Shown: positions 7,909-16,693 of the stretch, one piece after another
Position numbering within the stretch: position 1 is the first letter of the stretch
Layout of the letters: each line of letters starts with the position of its first letter
The notes under the pieces: generated by a model
Told to the model about the DNA's origin: nothing
The model's input: only the letters and a program-made list of their open reading frames with translations
Database searches by the model: none
Program-made: the position numbers and the translations under genes
Source of the DNA: Rhizorhabdus wittichii RW1
GTDB taxonomy: Bacteria > Pseudomonadota > Alphaproteobacteria > Sphingomonadales > Sphingomonadaceae
DNA length: 64,000 nt
Assembly (NCBI GenBank): GCA_000016765.1
Contig: CP000699.1
Span: 4,467,501 to 4,531,500, forward strand
Reading direction: 5' to 3'

Positions 7909-8038
7909 CCTGTTTCGGGGACATGATATTAATTGAAATCCGCCGGCCGATGTGGCCCGGCCGTCCCGCATCGTGATCCCCGCCAGGCGCGGGCCAAAGC
8001 CGAAGCTCGAGAGATAAGTATAGTGTCCCCGAAACAGG
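7909..8038. repeat. 130-bp MITE-like element with 15-bp perfect terminal inverted repeats
   Basis: The ends are CCTGTTTCGGGGACA (7909-7923) and its exact reverse complement (8024-8038). The interior has no open frame but contains a GGCCGATGTGGCCCGGCC-type hairpin. The right-end sequence recurs at 3912-3957. The element fills most of the 360-bp gap between the small operon and the glutathione peroxidase gene; the rest of that gap (7702-7908) shows no gene and likely carries the promoter of the 72-residue gene. Confidence 0.65.
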
Positions 8039-8061
8039 GCGCGATGGGGGCCGGGGGGAGG

Positions 8062-8550
8062 TCAGGCGTCTTCGAGCAGTTCCTCGATCTCGCCGCGGAT
8101 CGCCTCGGGCTTGGTGGTCGGGGCGTAGCGGCTGAACACCTGGCCGGAGCGGTCGATCAGGAATTTGGTGAAGTTCCACTTGATGCCCTCGGTGCCGAGG
8201 ATGCCGCGCGCGTTGCTCTTCAGCCAGCCGTAGAGCGGGTGGGCGGCCGGGCCGTTGACCTCGACCTTGGCGAACATCGGGAAGCGGACGTCGTAGCTGG
8301 TGCGGCAGAAGGCGTCGATCTCCGCCTCGCTGCCCGGCTCCTGCCCGCCGAACTGGTTGCAGGGGAAGCCGAGCACCACCAGCCCGCGGTCGGACAATTG
8401 CTCGTGCAGCATCTCGAGCCCCGCATATTGCGGGGTGAAGCCGCACTGGCTGGCGGTGTTGACGATCAGCAGCACCTTGCCGCGCCAGCGGTCGAGCGGG
8501 ACCTCGCTGCCGTCGATCGCGCGGGCCGAGAAGTCATAGACGGTCGTCAT
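8062..8550 (-). CDS. Glutathione peroxidase (cysteine type)
   Basis: The 162-residue protein starting MTTVYDFSARAIDGSEVPLD carries the peroxidase tetrad: Cys36 in NTASQCGFTPQY (Cys instead of selenocysteine), Gln70 in PCNQFGGQEPG, and Trp125-Asn126 in IKWNFTKFL. It reduces hydroperoxides with thiol donors in the cytoplasm. The start at 8550 is preceded by GAGGAG; a longer form would run into the marR gene. It lies 16 bp downstream of the MarR gene and is probably controlled by it as part of a peroxide-responsive unit. Confidence 0.92.
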   Translation of the reverse strand: MTTVYDFSARAIDGSEVPLDRWRGKVLLIVNTASQCGFTPQYAGLEMLHEQLSDRGLVVLGFPCNQFGGQEPGSEAEIDAFCRTSYDVRFPMFAKVEVNGPAAHPLYGWLKSNARGILGTEGIKWNFTKFLIDRSGQVFSRYAPTTKPEAIRGEIEELLEDA

Positions 8551-8566
8551 CGCTCGCTTCTCCTCA

Positions 8567-9094
8567 TCATCCCCGCTTGCCGGCATGCGGCATGCGCGGC
8601 TTCTCGTCGGGCGGGACCAGCCCTTCGAGCACCGCCCAGAAGCCGGTCACCGCATTCTGCCCGGCCTGGGCATAGGCGCCCGACAGGCGTTCGCGCAGGG
8701 CCTCGAACAGCGACGCCTCCAGCGCCGCGCCCGCCTCGGTGACGCGGAGCAGGCGCTGGCGCCGGTCCTCGCGGCCCATCCGCGTCTCGATCAGCCCGCG
8801 CTCGGCCAGCTCGTTGAGGACGCGGCCGAGCGACTGCTTCGTGATGCCGAGCAGGCGCAGCAGCTCGCTGACCGTGATGTCGGGGTTGCGGGCGATGAAG
8901 TAGAGCGAGCGGTGATGCGCGCGGCCGAGGCCCTGTTTCGCCAGCCCCTCGTCGATGCCGCGCAGCAGGTGGCTGTAGCCGAAATAGAGCAGTTCGACCC
9001 CGCGCCTGATCTCGGGCTCGCGCAGGAAGAGCGGGGAGGCGGCGCGGAAGCCGTCGGGGGGATTTTGGACAGCCATGTTGACGTATTTTGCCAC
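8567..9094 (-). CDS. MarR-family winged-helix regulator
   Basis: The protein shows the MarR winged helix at residues 75-130: ITVSELLRLLGITKQSLGRV is the recognition-helix region and GREDRRQRLLRVTEAGAALE the wing. Flanking helices give the dimer interface. The start could be 9094 or an in-frame ATG at 9076 (MAVQNPP). It sits between the divergently read ilvE-type gene (start 9142) and the peroxidase gene, so it may control both. The sensed ligand is unknown; organic peroxide is plausible from the neighbour. Confidence 0.85.
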   Translation of the reverse strand: MAKYVNMAVQNPPDGFRAASPLFLREPEIRRGVELLYFGYSHLLRGIDEGLAKQGLGRAHHRSLYFIARNPDITVSELLRLLGITKQSLGRVLNELAERGLIETRMGREDRRQRLLRVTEAGAALEASLFEALRERLSGAYAQAGQNAVTGFWAVLEGLVPPDEKPRMPHAGKRG

Positions 9095-9141
9095 TGCTTC
9101 TATCCCGATGCAACGAAAGAATCGTGCGTGGAAGCGGAAAA

Positions 9142-10026
9142 ATGGCTGAGGAAATAACGTTCGACGATCGCGACGGGTTCATCTGGATGGACGGGGCGCT
9201 GGTCCCCTGGCGGGCGGCGAACGTCCATGTCCTCACCCATGCGCTCCATTATGCCTCGTCGGTGTTCGAGGGGGTACGCGCCTATGAGGGCACGATCTTC
9301 GAGCTGAGCCGGCACAGCCGCCGGCTGCGCGAGAGCGCGCGGCTGCTGGGGTTCGAGCTGCCCTGGTCGGTCGAGGCGATCGACGCGGCCTGCATCGAGA
9401 CGCTGGCGGCGAACGGGCTGAAGGACGCCTATGTCCGCCCCGTCGCGTGGCGCGGATCGGAGCAGATGGGGGTGTCGGCGATCCGGACGCGGCCGCACCT
9501 GGCGATCGCCTGCTGGGCGTGGGGCAGCTATTTCGATCCCGACGCGGCGGGGCTCAGGCTCGACATCGCGCCGTGGCGCCGGCCGCCGCCCTATTGCGCG
9601 CCGGTGCAGGCCAAGGCGTCGGGCCATTACATGATCGCGACCATGTCGAAGCACCATGCCGAGGGGCGCGGCTTCCACGACGCGCTGATGTTCGACCATC
9701 GCGGCCAGGTGGCGGAGGCGACCGCGGCCAATATCTTCTTCGTCAAGGACGGCGCGCTGCACACGCCGACGGCGGACTGCTTCCTGGACGGCATCACCCG
9801 CCAGACGGTGATCGGGCTGGCGCGGCGGCGCGGGATCGCGGTGGTCGAGCGCGCGATCTGGCCCGAGGAGCTGGAGGGGTTCGAGCAGTGCTTCCTGACC
9901 GGATCGGCGGCGGAGATCGTCGGCGTCGCCTCGATCGGGCCGTGGAGCTTCGAGACGGGCGATCTCGGCCGGCAGATGCGCAAGGACTATGCCGATCTGG
10001 TGCGCGGGCGGCTGGCGGCCGGCTGA
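9142..10026 (+). CDS. ilvE: Branched-chain amino acid aminotransferase
   Basis: The 294-residue class IV PLP aminotransferase begins MAEEITFDDRDGFIWMDG; I chose 9142 over upstream codons because conservation starts here. Hallmarks are HALHYASSVFEGVRAY near residue 35, the PLP lysine Lys158 in QAKASGHY, and AEATAANIFFVKDG before a catalytic C-terminal GSAAEIVGV. It interconverts Leu/Ile/Val with their 2-oxo acids. Divergent from the marR gene with a 47-bp gap, and convergent with rarD, whose stop is 3 bp away. A D-amino-acid or ADC-lyase relative is possible but less likely. Confidence 0.85.
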   Translation: MAEEITFDDRDGFIWMDGALVPWRAANVHVLTHALHYASSVFEGVRAYEGTIFELSRHSRRLRESARLLGFELPWSVEAIDAACIETLAANGLKDAYVRPVAWRGSEQMGVSAIRTRPHLAIACWAWGSYFDPDAAGLRLDIAPWRRPPPYCAPVQAKASGHYMIATMSKHHAEGRGFHDALMFDHRGQVAEATAANIFFVKDGALHTPTADCFLDGITRQTVIGLARRRGIAVVERAIWPEELEGFEQCFLTGSAAEIVGVASIGPWSFETGDLGRQMRKDYADLVRGRLAAG

Positions 10027-10029
10027 CCG

Positions 10030-10920
10030 CTATTCGGGCAAGGTCGGCGTCACCCGCCCCCGGTGCCAGGTGACGGCGACATAGACCGCGAGCCCCGCCC
10101 AGATCAGCGCGAAGGCGAGCATGTGGATCGGCCGCAGCGGCTCGCCGAACACCGCCACCGCGATCAGCAGTTGCAGGGTCGGGCCGATATATTGGAGCAG
10201 GCCGAGCTCCGAATAGCGCATCCGGTGGGCCGCGCCGACGAACAGCAGCATCGGCACGGTGGTGACGAGGCCGCTCGCCAGCACCAGCCAGAGCGCCGGG
10301 GCGTCGGGCCGGGCGAGCACGTTCGGCATGGTCAGCAGCCAGGCGAGGGCGATCGGCAGCAGCAGCCCGGTCTCGATCAGCAGGCCCTCGACCGGGCCGA
10401 GGCCGACGATCTTGCGGACGAGGCCGTAGAGGCCGAAGGTGGCCGCGAGGCCGAGCGGGATCAGCGGGACGCCGCCCTGGTGGATCGCGAGCGCGGCGAC
10501 GCCGGCCGCGGCGAGCAGGATCGCGAGCGTCTCCGGCCGGCCCAGCCGCTCGCGCAGGAAGACGACGCCGAGCAGCACGTTGACCAGCGGGTTGATGAAA
10601 TAGCCGAGGCTCGCCTGCAGCGTCTGGCCGCTGTTGATGCTGTAGACGTAGATCATCCAGTTGCTGCCGATCAGCAGCGTCGAGGCGATCAGGGCCAGCA
10701 GGAAGCGCGGCGTGGCGATGGCCGTCCGGATCGCCGTCCAGCGCTTCATCGCGGTGGCGAGGACGAGCAGGACCGCGAGCGACCAGATCACCCGGTGCGC
10801 GAGGATGTCCGCCACCGGCATCGCCTGCAACGCGCGGATGAACAGCGGCAGCAGGCCCCAGATCGTGTAGGCGCCGAGGCCCATGGCGATGCCGAGGCGG
10901 GTTTGCGAGCGGGACGACAT
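10030..10920 (-). CDS. rarD: EamA/DMT permease, RarD type
   Basis: The 296-residue protein has ten hydrophobic segments and the RarD-type opening GLGAYTIWGLLPLFIRAL plus HRVIWSLAVLLVL, and a second EamA half containing LLQYIGPTLQLLIAV. DMT-superfamily permeases of this type are inner-membrane exporters with unsettled substrates. It stands alone on the minus strand, with a 150-bp divergent gap to the amidohydrolase gene. Confidence 0.88.
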   Translation of the reverse strand: MSSRSQTRLGIAMGLGAYTIWGLLPLFIRALQAMPVADILAHRVIWSLAVLLVLATAMKRWTAIRTAIATPRFLLALIASTLLIGSNWMIYVYSINSGQTLQASLGYFINPLVNVLLGVVFLRERLGRPETLAILLAAAGVAALAIHQGGVPLIPLGLAATFGLYGLVRKIVGLGPVEGLLIETGLLLPIALAWLLTMPNVLARPDAPALWLVLASGLVTTVPMLLFVGAAHRMRYSELGLLQYIGPTLQLLIAVAVFGEPLRPIHMLAFALIWAGLAVYVAVTWHRGRVTPTLPE

Positions 10921-11070
10921 GAAGGCCGCCTATTGCCGCGCGGGGCGAAAGGCAATCGATCTCCGCCCGCGCGCCACCCAAAACGGGCGGCACCCACCCC
11001 GCGCGCGCTTTGGCGTCGGGCCCGCGATCCGCTTATGGTCGGGGCCGGAAAAGCGTGGAAGGGAGGAGTC

Positions 11071-12312
11071 GTGAATCTCATTCTCACGAACGGCAGGGTC
11101 TTCGACGGAGCGTCGGAGGAGATCGCCGAGCGGCGGTTCGTGTGGATCGAGGACGGCGTCATCCGCGAGGTCGGCGACGTCCCGCCGGCGGCGACGCGCG
11201 CCGAGATGCTCGATCTCGGCGGCCGCTTCCTGATGCCGGGGCTGATCGACGCCCATTTCCACGCTTATGGCATCGAGGCCAATCCGGCGCGGATCGACCT
11301 GGTCCCGCCGGTGCTGCGGGGCTTGCGCGCCAAGCGGCTGCTGGAGGCGGCGCTGCAACGCGGCTTCACCACGGTGCGCGACGCGGCGGGCGCCGACGCC
11401 GCGCTGGCGACGGCGCTGCGCGACGGACTGATCGAGGGGCCGCGGCTGTTCTATCCGGGGCTCGCGCTCAGCCAGACCGGCGGGCATGGCGACCTGCGGT
11501 CGCCCGACCATCACGACCTGTGCGCCTGCGCCTATTGCGGCGCGCTGACGACGGTGGTCGACGGGCCCGACGAGATGCGCAAGGCGGTGCGCGAGCAGCT
11601 CCGCCTGGGCGCGCACCAGATCAAGCTGTTCGTATCGGGCGGCGTGCTGTCGCCGAGCGACCCGATCTGGATGAACCAGTTCTCGATCGAGGAGATCCGT
11701 GTCGCGGTCGAGGAGGCGGCGGTGCGCCGCACCTATGTGATGGCGCACGCCCATACCAACGAGGCGGTGCTGCGCTGCGTCGCCAACGGCGTCCGATCGA
11801 TCGAGCATGCGACGATGATCGAGAATGATGGCGCGCGGGCGATCGTCGAGCATGACGCCTTCGCGGTGCCGACGCTGGCGGTCGGCGACGCGATCCGCAA
11901 GCTGGGGCCCGAGCTGGGCCTGTCGAGCGTGATGCTCGCCAAGGCCGCGGAGCGGGGCAACCAGGCGGTCGCCTCGATCGACAAGCTGCGCAGCGCCGGG
12001 GCGAAGATCGGCTTCGGCACCGACCTGCTCGGCCCGGCGAGCACGCGGCAGTCGCTCGAATTCGGGCTGCGCCGCGAGGTGCTGAGCCCGATCGAGATAT
12101 TGCGATCGGCGACGTCGGTGAACGCGGCGCTGATCGGGATGGAGGGGCGGCTCGGCACGGTGGCGCCGGGGGCGTTCGCCGACCTGATCGTCCTCGACGG
12201 CGATCCGCTGGCCGACGTCGCCCTGTTCGAGCGGCACGAGGCGATCCGGCTGATCGTCAAGGACGGGCGCATCCACAAGAACAGCCTCCCGGCGACGGCG
12301 GCGGGCGGCTGA
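11071..12312 (+). CDS. Metal-dependent amidohydrolase (imidazolonepropionase-like)
   Basis: The start is GTG 11071, behind a strong GGGAGGAG site, giving 413 residues. Amidohydrolase landmarks are the HFH metal motif (His62, His64) in GLIDAHFHAYG, a Lys in HQIKLFVSGGV, His residues in YVMAHAHTNEA and RSIEHATMIE, and the late metal Asp in GFGTDLLGP. The C-terminal GTVAPGAFADLIVLDGDPL is typical of the composite beta-sandwich. Such enzymes hydrolyse cyclic amides or amide bonds of small molecules and peptides. It is the first gene of the catabolic locus and lies 14 bp upstream of the MalT-like regulator gene. Exact substrate unknown. Confidence 0.88.
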   Translation: MNLILTNGRVFDGASEEIAERRFVWIEDGVIREVGDVPPAATRAEMLDLGGRFLMPGLIDAHFHAYGIEANPARIDLVPPVLRGLRAKRLLEAALQRGFTTVRDAAGADAALATALRDGLIEGPRLFYPGLALSQTGGHGDLRSPDHHDLCACAYCGALTTVVDGPDEMRKAVREQLRLGAHQIKLFVSGGVLSPSDPIWMNQFSIEEIRVAVEEAAVRRTYVMAHAHTNEAVLRCVANGVRSIEHATMIENDGARAIVEHDAFAVPTLAVGDAIRKLGPELGLSSVMLAKAAERGNQAVASIDKLRSAGAKIGFGTDLLGPASTRQSLEFGLRREVLSPIEILRSATSVNAALIGMEGRLGTVAPGAFADLIVLDGDPLADVALFERHEAIRLIVKDGRIHKNSLPATAAGG

Positions 12313-12326
12313 GCGAGGCGCCGACG

Positions 12327-14993
12327 GTGGCCGACGCTCCCAGGACATGGACCCGGACGGTCGGGCGGCGGCTGGCGCCGCCCGCGCTGCAGCCGGGGCT
12401 GTGCGAGCGGACGCTGCTGCTGCGCTCGCTCGACGTCGCGTGCGCCGGGCGGCTGACGCTGGTGATCGGCCCGGCCGGGTTCGGCAAGACCACCGCGCTC
12501 GCGCAATGGCATGCGAGCCTGGTCCGGCGCGGCCAGACCGCCTGCTGGTGCACCATGTCGGAGGAGGAGCGCGATCCCTCGCGCTTCCTGTGGATGCTGG
12601 CGCTGGCGCTCGAGGCGGCGGGGATCGCGCTCGACGGCGACGTGCTGCGCACCGTGTCGGACGGGTCGGTCGGGCTGGCCTGCGACGCGCTGCTGATGGC
12701 GCTCGAACGCGCCGCGCCGAAGGGGGCGATCGTCATCGAGGAGTTCGAGCGGATCGACCATCCGCCGATCGCCGCGCTGGTCGCCGAGCTGGTCGACGGC
12801 CTGCCCGAGGACATGCACCTCGTGCTGAGCGCGCGCCGCAAGCCGAAGCTGCCGATCTCGGTGCTGCGCGTGCAGGGCCGGGTGCGGGTGATCGACCCGG
12901 CCGAGCTGCGCTTCGGGCGGCGCGAACTGACCGCGCTGCTCGACGACGGCGCCGACGCGGAGGCGCTGGAGACGATCGAGCAGCAGACCGAGGGCTGGCC
13001 GGTCGCCGTCCAGCTCTATCGGCTGTGGCGCGAGCGGGCGGGCGCCGACGCGGTGGTGCCGAAGTCGAGCGGGCTGGCGAGCGAGGTCGCCGACTATCTC
13101 GCCGAGCAGATCTTCGACGGCCTGGCCGTCGACGCGCAGGACATGCTGATCGACCTGTCGATCGCCGAATATTGCGAGATACCGCTGGCCGACTTCATCC
13201 GGCAGAGTCAGGACAGCGCGGCGCTGCTCCGCCAGGTCGCCGACCAGCTTCCCGGGCTCGTCCAGCGCAGCGACGCCGAGGACGACCTAGTCTATCGGCT
13301 GCACCCGCTGCTGCTGGGCCATGCGCGGGCGCGGCTCGCCCTCAAGCCGGGGCGGGCCGACCTGATCCATGGGCGCGCGTCCGACTGGTACTGGCGCAAC
13401 GCCCGCTTCGCCGCCGCGATCCACCATGCGGTGCTGAGCCATGACGAGGCGCTGCTGGCCCGGCGGATCGAGGAGCTGCCGTTCCTCGACATCCTCGGCA
13501 CGGCCGGGGCGGGCGAGCTGCTCCACATCCTCAACCAGGTGCCGGCGGCATGCCAGGGGCTGCCGCAGGTCCGCCTGATCACCATCCTGCTGCTGTTCCG
13601 CAACGGCCTGTTCCCCGAGGCCGAGCAGATGCGCGCCGAGGAGGAACGGCTGCTGGCCGACCGCGCGGACGCGGCCGACCCGCAGGTCCGCCGGCTGCGG
13701 CTGGGGAACCTGGCGCTCAAGCTGCTGTTCGCGGTCCATATCGACGGCTTCGTGGCCGATCACGACCGGCTGGTCGCCGAGATCAGGGCGCTGTCGCTCG
13801 ACGCGCCGGCGACCTGGGCGTGGGTCGAATGCCTGAGCGCGACGATCCTCCAGATTCGCGGCGACCTCGATGCCGCCGCCGAGGCGCTGCTGCGCGCCGG
13901 CAAGCTGTCCGCCGCGATCGGCAAGCCGACCCCGGCGGCGAGCATGGCGACCTGCCAGACGCTGATCCTCGGCCTCGCGCATGGCCGGCTGGGCCATGTC
14001 CTGGAGACGGTGACGGCGATCCGGCAGCCGGCGGCGGGGCAGGGGACGGAACAGGCGGTGGGGGAGCAGGCGCTCCACGCCATGGCCGGGATCGCGGCGG
14101 CGGTGGTCGACTATGAGCGCGGCTATCGCGTGCAGGCGGCCGAGGCGCTGCGCATGGCGCTGGCCGAGTTCGGCGAGAGCGAGGCGTGGTTCGACCAATA
14201 TGCGCTGGCGCTGCCGATCATCGTCGACGTCACCTATCGGCGGCACGGCTTCGACGCCGCGCGGCAGGAGATCGAGCGGCTGCGCGAACGGGCGAAGCGG
14301 CTGGGGCTGCGCGGGGTGCTGGGGCTGTTGTCGACGATCGAGCTGTTCCAGGCGGTCCGCGCGGGCGAGCCGGCGGTCGCCGACGCGGCCGAGCCCGCCG
14401 ACGATGCGACGCTGTCGTGGCGCGAACGCGACACGATGCGGCTCGCGCTCGGCCGGCTGGCGATGGAGCGCGGCGCGTTCGACCGGGCGGCCGGGCTGGC
14501 GGCGCGGGCGATCGCGGCCGGGGAAGCGGGCGACCGGCTGGGGACGCGGATCAGGGGATCGATCCTGCTGGGCCTGGCGCGCGATCGCGGCGGCGATGCC
14601 GACGGCGCCGACGATGCGCTGCGCGAGGCGGTGCGGCTGTCCTACCCCGAAGGCTATGTCGCGCCCTTCGCGCAGGAGGGGCGATCGATCGTCCCGCTGC
14701 TGCAACGCGCGATCGGCAAGGGATCGGTGATCGAGCAGCGCCTGCTGGCGCAGGTCGCGCGGGCGATCGAGCGCGAGCGCGAGTTCGCCGCCCCCGATGC
14801 GCTGAGCAACCGCGAGGCCGAGATCGTCGCGCACCTGGCCGATGGCGCATCGAACAAGGTGATCGCCCGGCGGCTGGGCCTGAGCGACAACACGATCAAA
14901 TTCCACCTCAAGAAAGTCTACGCGAAACTGGGTGTCAGCAGCCGCAAGGCGGCCGCGGCCGCGGCGGCGAAATTCGTGGCGGACGGGCGATGA
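12327..14993 (+). CDS. MalT-like (LAL-type) LuxR-family transcriptional regulator
   Basis: The 888-residue protein starts with GTG at 12327. It has an N-terminal P-loop (VIGPAGFGKTTALAQW, residues 47-62), a Walker B-like IVIEEFERIDH, a long TPR-like helical middle, and a C-terminal LuxR helix-turn-helix: LSNREAEIVAHLADGASNKV and SDNTIKFHLKKVYAKLGVSS. MalT-type activators bind ATP and an inducer and then multimerise on promoter repeats. Placed between the amidohydrolase and the hydantoinase-like gene, it is most likely the pathway activator, and the GCGCGGCGACCACCCT repeats at 15013 and 17859 are candidate sites. Confidence 0.9.
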   Translation: MADAPRTWTRTVGRRLAPPALQPGLCERTLLLRSLDVACAGRLTLVIGPAGFGKTTALAQWHASLVRRGQTACWCTMSEEERDPSRFLWMLALALEAAGIALDGDVLRTVSDGSVGLACDALLMALERAAPKGAIVIEEFERIDHPPIAALVAELVDGLPEDMHLVLSARRKPKLPISVLRVQGRVRVIDPAELRFGRRELTALLDDGADAEALETIEQQTEGWPVAVQLYRLWRERAGADAVVPKSSGLASEVADYLAEQIFDGLAVDAQDMLIDLSIAEYCEIPLADFIRQSQDSAALLRQVADQLPGLVQRSDAEDDLVYRLHPLLLGHARARLALKPGRADLIHGRASDWYWRNARFAAAIHHAVLSHDEALLARRIEELPFLDILGTAGAGELLHILNQVPAACQGLPQVRLITILLLFRNGLFPEAEQMRAEEERLLADRADAADPQVRRLRLGNLALKLLFAVHIDGFVADHDRLVAEIRALSLDAPATWAWVECLSATILQIRGDLDAAAEALLRAGKLSAAIGKPTPAASMATCQTLILGLAHGRLGHVLETVTAIRQPAAGQGTEQAVGEQALHAMAGIAAAVVDYERGYRVQAAEALRMALAEFGESEAWFDQYALALPIIVDVTYRRHGFDAARQEIERLRERAKRLGLRGVLGLLSTIELFQAVRAGEPAVADAAEPADDATLSWRERDTMRLALGRLAMERGAFDRAAGLAARAIAAGEAGDRLGTRIRGSILLGLARDRGGDADGADDALREAVRLSYPEGYVAPFAQEGRSIVPLLQRAIGKGSVIEQRLLAQVARAIEREREFAAPDALSNREAEIVAHLADGASNKVIARRLGLSDNTIKFHLKKVYAKLGVSSRKAAAAAAAKFVADGR

Positions 14994-15012
14994 CCAAGGG
15001 GCCACCCATCCT

Positions 15013-15028
15013 GCGCGGCGACCACCCT
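15013..15028 (+). repeat. 16-bp intergenic direct repeat, copy 1
   Basis: GCGCGGCGACCACCCT lies in the 123-bp gap before the hydantoinase/oxoprolinase gene. The identical 16 bases recur at 17859-17874, in the gap before the TonB receptor gene of the same locus. Both positions suit an activator site about 100 bp upstream of a start codon. Confidence 0.45.
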
Positions 15029-15116
15029 TATCGACGCTGGAGAAGGCCGTGGCCGCGTGTATCAAACCCCGGTCCGGTTCCGCCCGAGGCGGCCGGTGAT
15101 GACAAGATGGGACTGA

Positions 15117-16673
15117 GTGATGGGTGAAAAGCTTCGTTTGGGCATCGACGTGGGGGGGACCAACACCGACGCCGTGCTGATGGCCGGCCAGGAGGTCGTC
15201 GCCACCGCTAAGCAGTTCACCACCGCCGACGTCCGCGACGGCGTGATCGCGTCGGTCGCCAGCATCCTCGACCAGTCGGGGGTCGACCGCGCGAGCATCA
15301 AGGCGGTGATGATCGGCACGACCCAGTTCGTGAACGCCTTCGTCCAGCGCCGCGACCTCGCGCCGGTCGCCGCGATCCGCGTCGCGCTGCCGATGGGGGA
15401 CGGCATCCCGCCCTTCTCCGGCTGGCCGGACGACGCGGTGGAGAGCGTCGGCGGGCATCGGTACATGATCGGCGGCGGTTCCTATTTCAACGGCACCGAA
15501 TATCGCCCGCTCGACGAGGATGCGCTGCGCGCCGCGGCGCTCGACGCCCGCGCAAAGGGCATCGACTGCTTCGCCATATCCGCCAATTTCTCGCCGATCC
15601 GCCCCGATATCGAGGCGCGCGCCGCCGCGATCGTCGCGGCCTGCGTGCCCGGGGCGATGATCACGCTGTCGTCGGAGATCGGCGGCCCCGGCCTGCTCGA
15701 CCGCGAGAATGGCGCGATCATCAACGCCTCGCTGGGGCCGCTGGCCAAGCGGGTGGTCGCCTCGCTCCAGCAGGCGATCCACGACCTGCGGATCGACGCG
15801 CCGATCTTCCTGAGCCAGAATGACGGCACGCTGATCAGCACCGACGTCGCCGCGCGGCTGCCGATCATGACCTGCTCGGCCGGGCCGACCAACAGCATTC
15901 GCGGCGCGGCCTTCCTGACCGGGATCAAGGAAGCGGTGGTGGTCGACATCGGCGGCACCACGGCGGACATCGGCTTCCTGCGCGAGGGCTTCGCGCGCGA
16001 GACGACGCTGCCCAACTATCTGGGCGGGGTACGCACCAATTTCCGCATGCCGGACCTGCTGTCGATCGGCGTCGGCGGGGGAAGCCTGGTTCGTCCGGAC
16101 GGCCGGGTCGGCCCCCGGTCGGTCGGCTTCCGCCTGCAGCAGGAGGGGATGGTGTTCGGCGGCGACACGCTGACCGCGACCGACATCGCGGTGCGCGCGG
16201 GTCATGTCCGGCTGGGCGATCCCCAGGCGGTGGCGGGGCTCGATGCCGCGCTGGTCGAGGCGGCGCTCGACGACATGCACCTCCAGATCGAGGACGGGAT
16301 CGACCAGGTGAAGGTCAGCCCCGAGCCGCTGCCGCTGATCCTGGTCGGCGGCGGCAGCATCCTGCTGTCGAGGCCGCTCAAGGGCACGTCGGAGACGCTG
16401 CGCCCCGCGCATGCGGCGGTCGCCAACGCGGTCGGCGCCGCGATCGCGCTGGTCAGCGGGCAGGTCAACAAGCTCTACGACTTCCGCACCCACGGCCGCG
16501 ACGCCGCGCTGGCGCAGGCCAGGGAGGAGGCGACCAACGCCGCCGTCGCCGCGGGCGCGGCCCGCGACGAGGTGGAAGTGATCGACATCCGCGAGCTGCC
16601 CATGTCGCACATGCGATCCGGCATGGTGCAGGTGCGGGTGCGCGCCGTCGGCCCGCTGGTCGGCCACGCCTGA
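15117..16673 (+). CDS. Hydantoinase/oxoprolinase family protein (HyuA-like)
   Basis: The 518-residue protein has the N-terminal sugar-kinase-like motif LRLGIDVGGTNTDAVLM and a second phosphate motif VVVDIGGTTADIGFL, plus GVGGGSLVRPDGRVG and a C-terminal VGGGSILLSRPL. This is the ATP-dependent ring-opening family that includes 5-oxoprolinase and N-methylhydantoinase A subunits. A GTG (15117) directly precedes an ATG (15120); either may be used. No HyuB subunit is present; instead the DUF917 gene follows after 20 bp, a pairing seen elsewhere. Substrate is probably a five-membered cyclic amide. Confidence 0.88.
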   Translation: MMGEKLRLGIDVGGTNTDAVLMAGQEVVATAKQFTTADVRDGVIASVASILDQSGVDRASIKAVMIGTTQFVNAFVQRRDLAPVAAIRVALPMGDGIPPFSGWPDDAVESVGGHRYMIGGGSYFNGTEYRPLDEDALRAAALDARAKGIDCFAISANFSPIRPDIEARAAAIVAACVPGAMITLSSEIGGPGLLDRENGAIINASLGPLAKRVVASLQQAIHDLRIDAPIFLSQNDGTLISTDVAARLPIMTCSAGPTNSIRGAAFLTGIKEAVVVDIGGTTADIGFLREGFARETTLPNYLGGVRTNFRMPDLLSIGVGGGSLVRPDGRVGPRSVGFRLQQEGMVFGGDTLTATDIAVRAGHVRLGDPQAVAGLDAALVEAALDDMHLQIEDGIDQVKVSPEPLPLILVGGGSILLSRPLKGTSETLRPAHAAVANAVGAAIALVSGQVNKLYDFRTHGRDAALAQAREEATNAAVAAGAARDEVEVIDIRELPMSHMRSGMVQVRVRAVGPLVGHA

Positions 16674-16693
16674 CGTTCATCAAGGAAAGCATA

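Noticed and set aside
10063-11070. Upstream extension of the amidohydrolase reading frame by 336 codons
   Set aside because: This is the antisense of rarD with Asp/Arg/Glu-rich translation; the real gene starts at GTG 11071 behind a strong ribosome-binding site.
13287-16667. 1126-codon open frame on the minus strand
   Set aside because: Covers the MalT-like and hydantoinase genes in antisense; Arg/Asp/Gly-rich composition without any family resemblance, as expected from GC-rich codon bias.
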